Part shown: in pieces, positions 6,583-8,803 of the stretch
Layout of the letters: every line of letters begins with the position of its first letter
How positions within the stretch are numbered: position 1 is the first letter of the stretch
Origin: an uncultured Verrucomicrobiota bacterium
GTDB taxonomy: Bacteria; Verrucomicrobiota; Verrucomicrobiia; Chthoniobacterales; SZAS-18
Reading direction: 5' to 3'
NCBI GenBank assembly: GCA_937873255.1
Contig: CALMVM010000160.1
Span: forward strand, 1-8,803
Length of the DNA stretch: 8,803 nucleotides
The notes under the pieces: generated by a model
The model's input: only the letters and a program-made list of their open reading frames with translations
Told to the model about the DNA's origin: nothing
Databases searched by the model: none
Program-made: the position numbers and the translations under genes

Positions 6583-7137
6583 TTAGGCTTTCTTGCGGTC
6601 GCTGAAGGGCATGCCGAGTTCGTTCAAAAGCGACTTGGCCTCCTCGTTGGTGCGGGCGCTGGTGACGATGGTCACGTCGAACCCGATGTTGCGCTGGATC
6701 TTGTCGAGTTCGATCTCGGGGAAGATCGACTGGTCGCTGACGCCGAGCGTATAGTTGCCCTGGCCGTCGAAGGCGCGCGTGCTCACCCCACGAAAATCGC
6801 GGATGCGCGGCAGCGCCGTCTTGATGAGGCGCTCCATGACCTCGTACATCGCGGCCCCACGGAGGGTAACCTTGGCCCCGATGGCCTGGTTTTGGCGCAG
6901 CTTGAAATTGGCGATGCTCTTCTTGGCGCGCGTCTCCATCGGCTTCTGGCCGGTGATGGTAGCGAGTTCCTTCTTCGCCTCTTCGAGCGCCGCTTTCACG
7001 TCGGGCGAGGAGCCGACGCAAGCATTGACGACCACTTTCTCCAGACGGGGAATCTGGTGGACGTTCTTGTAGCCGTGCTTCTCTTTGAGAGCGGGCACGA
7101 CCTGATTTTTGTATTCGTTGTAGAGTTCGACTTCCAT
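6583..7137 (-). CDS. rplE: 50S ribosomal protein L5
   Basis: L5 (184 aa) binds 5S rRNA and forms the B1b bridge with S13 in the 30S head. Conserved parts are MEVELYNEYKNQVVPALKEK at the N-terminus, IPRLEKVVVNACVG (about 29-42), GQKPMETRAKKSIANFKLR, GAKVTLRG, the segment PRIRDFRGVSTRAFDGQGNY and the C-terminal IVTSARTNEEAKSLLNELGMPF. The frame is open 26 codons further upstream, but those residues are Arg/Pro-rich noise; the ATG at 7137-7135 gives the family start. It is preceded by five T and a GC-rich hairpin, with no Shine-Dalgarno site. The leader is therefore unusual for a highly expressed gene and suggests control at this point. Confidence 0.98.
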   Translation of the reverse strand: MEVELYNEYKNQVVPALKEKHGYKNVHQIPRLEKVVVNACVGSSPDVKAALEEAKKELATITGQKPMETRAKKSIANFKLRQNQAIGAKVTLRGAAMYEVMERLIKTALPRIRDFRGVSTRAFDGQGNYTLGVSDQSIFPEIELDKIQRNIGFDVTIVTSARTNEEAKSLLNELGMPFSDRKKA

Positions 7138-7271
7138 AAAAACGGGATGCGGCCGACTTTCAACCGGCCGCGGTCGTTGGGGCGGGCAATCTGCCCTTTG
7201 CGGGCGAAGAGTCAACAGCTATCTTCGCCTCAGATTGTGTTTTTGGGGAATTGTCTTCCCCAAGGCGAAGA
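7138..7271 (-). promoter_or_regulatory. Structured rplX-rplE leader, candidate r-protein control element
   Basis: This 134-bp spacer has no gene but is dense in RNA structure on the mRNA (minus) strand. A 17-bp helix with one 13-nt bulge can form from 7272-7264 with 7229-7221, stacked on UUGGGGAA (7263-7256) with UUCCCCAA (7250-7243) around loop GACAA. Alternative 8-bp pairings compete with it. A small hairpin GGGCA/UGCCC lies at 7196-7184. A perfect 7-bp GC hairpin (7171-7149) stands just before five T and the rplE ATG. E. coli S8 binds its operon mRNA at this gene junction, so an autoregulatory role is plausible, but I could not match the known S8-binding core. It could instead be a palindromic repeat remnant. 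Confidence 0.45.
7149..7171 (-). other. GC-rich hairpin before the rplE start
   Basis: Perfect 7-bp stem gcggccg (7149-7155) and cggccgc (7165-7171) with a 9-nt loop. On the mRNA it is followed by AUCCCG, then five U and the rplE AUG. The six-base gap before the short U run makes a real intrinsic terminator unlikely; a role in masking or timing rplE initiation is possible. Confidence 0.5.
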
Positions 7272-7284
7272 TTATTTCTTCGCC
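7203..7284 (-). repeat. Four alternating complementary 8-nt arms
   Basis: The octamer ggcgaaga occurs at 7203-7210 and 7264-7271, and its exact reverse complement tcttcgcc at 7222-7229 and 7277-7284. In mRNA order these are arms A (7284-7277, inside the last rplX codons), B (7271-7264), C (7229-7222) and D (7210-7203). A can pair with B with the rplX stop codon in the 5-nt loop AAUAA, C can pair with D, and B can pair with C (10 bp, or 9 bp plus an inner 8-bp hairpin). The pairings exclude each other in the way attenuator arms do. Confidence 0.7.
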
Positions 7285-7580
7285 GTCTTGGTTTCTTTCT
7301 TGGCGCCCTTGGCCGCCTTCTTCTCCGGTTCGGGAGCTTTCTCGACGAGCTTGACGTTGGAGATGTGCAGCGGGCCCTCGCGCTCAATGATGCCGCCGTT
7401 CGGACGGTCCTGCGACTTCTGCGCGTGCTTCTTGATCTTGCGCACGCCTTCAACGATCACCTGGTCCTTCTTGACGAGCACTTGGAGCACCCGGCCGCTC
7501 TCACCCTTGGAGTTGCCGGAGATGACCGTGACCTGATCGCCCTTCTTGACGTGGGTTTTTTTGCGGGAAGCGGAAACCAT
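7272..7580 (-). CDS. rplX: 50S ribosomal protein L24
   Basis: L24 (102 aa) is an assembly-initiator protein that binds the 5' domain of 23S rRNA near the exit tunnel. The KOW motif covers about residues 11-35 (VKKGDQVTVISGNSKGESGR). GVRKIKKHAQKSQDRPNGGI and EREGPLHISNVKLV follow, both typical of the family. The tail after about residue 80 is lysine/alanine-rich (PEPEKKAAKGAKK and on). The ATG at 7580-7578 is preceded by GGAGG about 12 nt upstream, inside the end of rplN, one of the few good ribosome-binding sites here. Only 4 bp separate it from the rplN stop. Its last codons form arm A of the downstream RNA structure. Confidence 0.97.
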   Translation of the reverse strand: MVSASRKKTHVKKGDQVTVISGNSKGESGRVLQVLVKKDQVIVEGVRKIKKHAQKSQDRPNGGIIEREGPLHISNVKLVEKAPEPEKKAAKGAKKETKTAKK

Positions 7581-7584
7581 AATG

Positions 7585-7950
7585 TTAGAGCACCTCCGGG
7601 GCGAGGGACACGATCTTCATGAAATTGCGTTCGCGCAATTCGCGGGCGACCGGCCCGAAGATGCGCGTGCCGCGCGGGTTCAGGTCCTTGTCGATGATGA
7701 CGATGGCGTTGTTGTCGAAACGCAGGTAGCTGCCGTCCGGACGGCTGATAGGCTGCTTGGTCCGCACGATGACCGCGCGCACCACGTCGCCCTTCTTGAC
7801 GGTGCCACCGGGAGTGGCCTCTTTAACGTTGGCAGTGATGACATCGCCGATGCCGGCGGTCATGGTGGCTTTGCCGATGACGCCGATCATCGTCGCCATG
7901 CGCGCGCCGGAGTTGTCGGCCACATCGATACGGGTACGAATCTGGAGCAT
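7585..7950 (-). CDS. rplN: 50S ribosomal protein L14
   Basis: L14 (121 aa) lies on the 50S interface, contacts L19 and takes part in bridge B8. The sequence starts [20 protein letters not shown], the usual L14 opening (M.Q..T.L.VADNSGA). The signature region [17 protein letters not shown] is near residue 45-60, and the family ending is [28 protein letters not shown]. The open frame reaches 12 codons further upstream, but the ATG at 7950-7948 gives the family N-terminus and length. The leader reads AATATTTTTATG with no clear Shine-Dalgarno site. It is followed 4 bp later by rplX. Confidence 0.98.
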   Translation of the reverse strand: MLQIRTRIDVADNSGARMATMIGVIGKATMTAGIGDVITANVKEATPGGTVKKGDVVRAVIVRTKQPISRPDGSYLRFDNNAIVIIDKDLNPRGTRIFGPVARELRERNFMKIVSLAPEVL

Positions 7951-7980
7951 AAAAATATTGTCTTTCTGGTAATCCGACGC

Positions 7981-8001
7981 CGACACGGCAACACCGTGCC
8001 G
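7981..8001 (-). other. Hairpin in the rpsQ-rplN spacer
   Basis: Inverted arms cgacacgg (7981-7988) and ccgtgccg (7994-8001) around loop caaca form an 8-bp stem in the mRNA with one G-U pair. It is the only structure I see in the 65-bp spacer. No U tract follows, so it is not a terminator. It might protect or process the mRNA or affect rplN initiation. Confidence 0.4.
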
Positions 8002-8015
8002 CAGGAGATGAGGAA

Positions 8016-8312
8016 TCAGTGTTTGAGCACTTCCACCAAACGCCAGCGCTTGAGCTTGCTGAGCGGGCGGGTTTCCATGATGCGCACGAGGTCGCCGACC
8101 TGCGCCTTGTTTTCCTCGTCGTGCGCGTAGAACTTCTTGCTCTGCTTGATGATCTTGCGGAACTTCGGGTGCGGCACGCGGGTGACCGTCTCGATCACGG
8201 CGGTCTTGGCCATCTTGTTGGAGATGACCTTGCCGACGCGGGTCTTGCGCAGGCCGCGGGTCTTCGCGTCGGCCTCGGGGGCCGCTTCGGTGGTGGTAGT
8301 GGTATCGCTCAT
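8016..8312 (-). CDS. rpsQ: 30S ribosomal protein S17 with acidic N-terminal tail
   Basis: S17 (98 aa) is an OB-fold primary 16S rRNA-binding protein of the 30S body. The core begins at about residue 21 ([20 protein letters not shown]), followed by [19 protein letters not shown] and the S17 signature [20 protein letters not shown]. The first 20 residues ([19 protein letters not shown]) are Thr/Ala/Glu-rich and absent from E. coli S17. A shorter start is unlikely, because the next Met is within the core. The ATG at 8312-8310 lies 15 bp after the rpmC stop, without a Shine-Dalgarno site. Confidence 0.97.
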   Translation of the reverse strand: MSDTTTTTEAAPEADAKTRGLRKTRVGKVISNKMAKTAVIETVTRVPHPKFRKIIKQSKKFYAHDEENKAQVGDLVRIMETRPLSKLKRWRLVEVLKH

Positions 8313-8327
8313 GGGCGGGAATTCTGG

Positions 8328-8531
8328 TTAAACGGCGGCCTTCTTGTTGACGCGCTCGGACAGCACCGTTTCGATGCGGGCGACTTCCTTGCGGATGTCC
8401 TTCAAACGGCTGGGCCGCTCCATCTGGCCGCCGGCCTGCTGGAGGCGCAGGTTGAACACTTCCTGGCGCAGTTCGCGCTTGCGGCCGCCCAGCTCGTCGC
8501 TGCTCAGCTCGCGGATTTCCTTGATCTTCAT
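8328..8531 (-). CDS. rpmC: 50S ribosomal protein L29
   Basis: L29 (67 aa) is a two-helix protein at the nascent-chain exit of the 50S subunit, next to L23, where signal recognition particle and trigger factor dock. The sequence is [20 protein letters not shown], then [20 protein letters not shown], then the signature region [19 protein letters not shown]. The frame is open upstream of the start, but those residues are Arg/Pro-rich and lie over the end of rplP. The ATG at 8531-8529 fits the family and has AGGAGA about 10 nt upstream. It lies between rplP and rpsQ as in most bacteria. Confidence 0.97.
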   Translation of the reverse strand: MKIKEIRELSSDELGGRKRELRQEVFNLRLQQAGGQMERPSRLKDIRKEVARIETVLSERVNKKAAV

Positions 8532-8556
8532 AAAACGGTTTCTCCTGGCGCGAGGG

Positions 8557-8803
8557 TTAGGCCGCCGTCGCGGGCACCGCCGCCGGTTGGTGGTCGTTGG
8601 CGATCTTTTCCTTGCCGGTGTCGCCCTTCGCGGGTGCGACGGCATGGTGGCGGGTCAAAAACTTCGTGCGCAACGGCAGCTTGTCGGCCGCCAAACGGAG
8701 GGACTCTCGCGCCACGGACTCCGGAATGCCGTCCATCTCGAACAGGATGTTGCCGGGACGCACCACGGCCACCCAATACTCGGGCTGGCCCTTACCCTTA
8801 CCC
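8557..8803 (-). CDS. rplP: 50S ribosomal protein L16, C-terminal part
   Basis: The gene enters from the right edge; 82 codons with the stop are visible. L16 lies close to the peptidyl transferase centre and the A-site tRNA elbow and is needed late in 50S assembly. The visible protein begins [20 protein letters not shown], matching the L16 motif (M)GKGKG..EYWVA, then [19 protein letters not shown] and [12 protein letters not shown]. coli L16 ends close to this point, but here about 28 more residues follow, ending [10 protein letters not shown], so there is a low-complexity C-terminal extension. The frame continues to the window edge, so a start inside the window should not be assumed. The TAA is at 8559-8557, 25 bp before rpmC. 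Confidence 0.97.
   Translation of the reverse strand, partial: GKGKGQPEYWVAVVRPGNILFEMDGIPESVARESLRLAADKLPLRTKFLTRHHAVAPAKGDTGKEKIANDHQPAAVPATAA

Noticed and set aside
7138..7215. Longer N-terminus for L5
   Set aside because: The added residues are Arg/Pro-rich, fall in the structured spacer and are absent from the family.
7243..7263. GGGGAA/TTCCCC hairpin as an intrinsic terminator of rplX
   Set aside because: On the mRNA strand the stem is followed by A residues, not U; on the plus strand it is followed by aggcg.

Overview
This window is a single co-directional block of genes on the minus strand: the 3' end of the S10 ribosomal protein cluster, a full spc-type operon, and the start of the alpha operon. 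In transcription order (high to low coordinate) it reads rplP (partial, L16), rpmC (L29), rpsQ (S17), rplN (L14), rplX (L24), rplE (L5), rpsH (S8), rplF (L6), rplR (L18), rpsE (S5), rplO (L15), secY, adk, map, infA, rpmJ (L36), rpsM (S13) and the first 24 codons of what is by position rpsK (S11). No gene was supported on the plus strand; the long plus-strand ORFs are GC-rich shadows of secY, adk and map. There are no tRNA or rRNA genes, no mobile elements and no CRISPR arrays.

The source is a GC-rich bacterium. Several traits suggest the PVC superphylum, most likely Verrucomicrobiota. rpsN (S14) is missing between rplE and rpsH and rpmD (L30) is missing between rpsE and rplO, as I recall for Chlamydia. 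Most starts lack a Shine-Dalgarno site, and several ribosomal proteins carry low-complexity tails. This assignment is inferred from general features, not from a database search.

The layout is compact. Most junctions are 4 to 60 bp, adk and map overlap by 4 bp (ATGA), and map overlaps infA by 28 bp. Three spacers stand out. The 134-bp rplX-rplE spacer carries four alternating complementary 8-nt arms and further hairpins. The 171-bp rplO-secY spacer carries a 10-bp direct repeat. The 65-bp rpsQ-rplN spacer carries one clear hairpin.

The genes work together in making and using ribosomes. The r-proteins build both subunits, IF-1 starts translation, methionine aminopeptidase trims new chains, SecY exports them through the membrane, and adenylate kinase balances adenine nucleotides. 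I see no new protein system here. The best candidates for something undescribed are the rplX-rplE RNA element, which lies where E. coli S8 autoregulates its operon, and a SecY with a predicted eleventh membrane helix.
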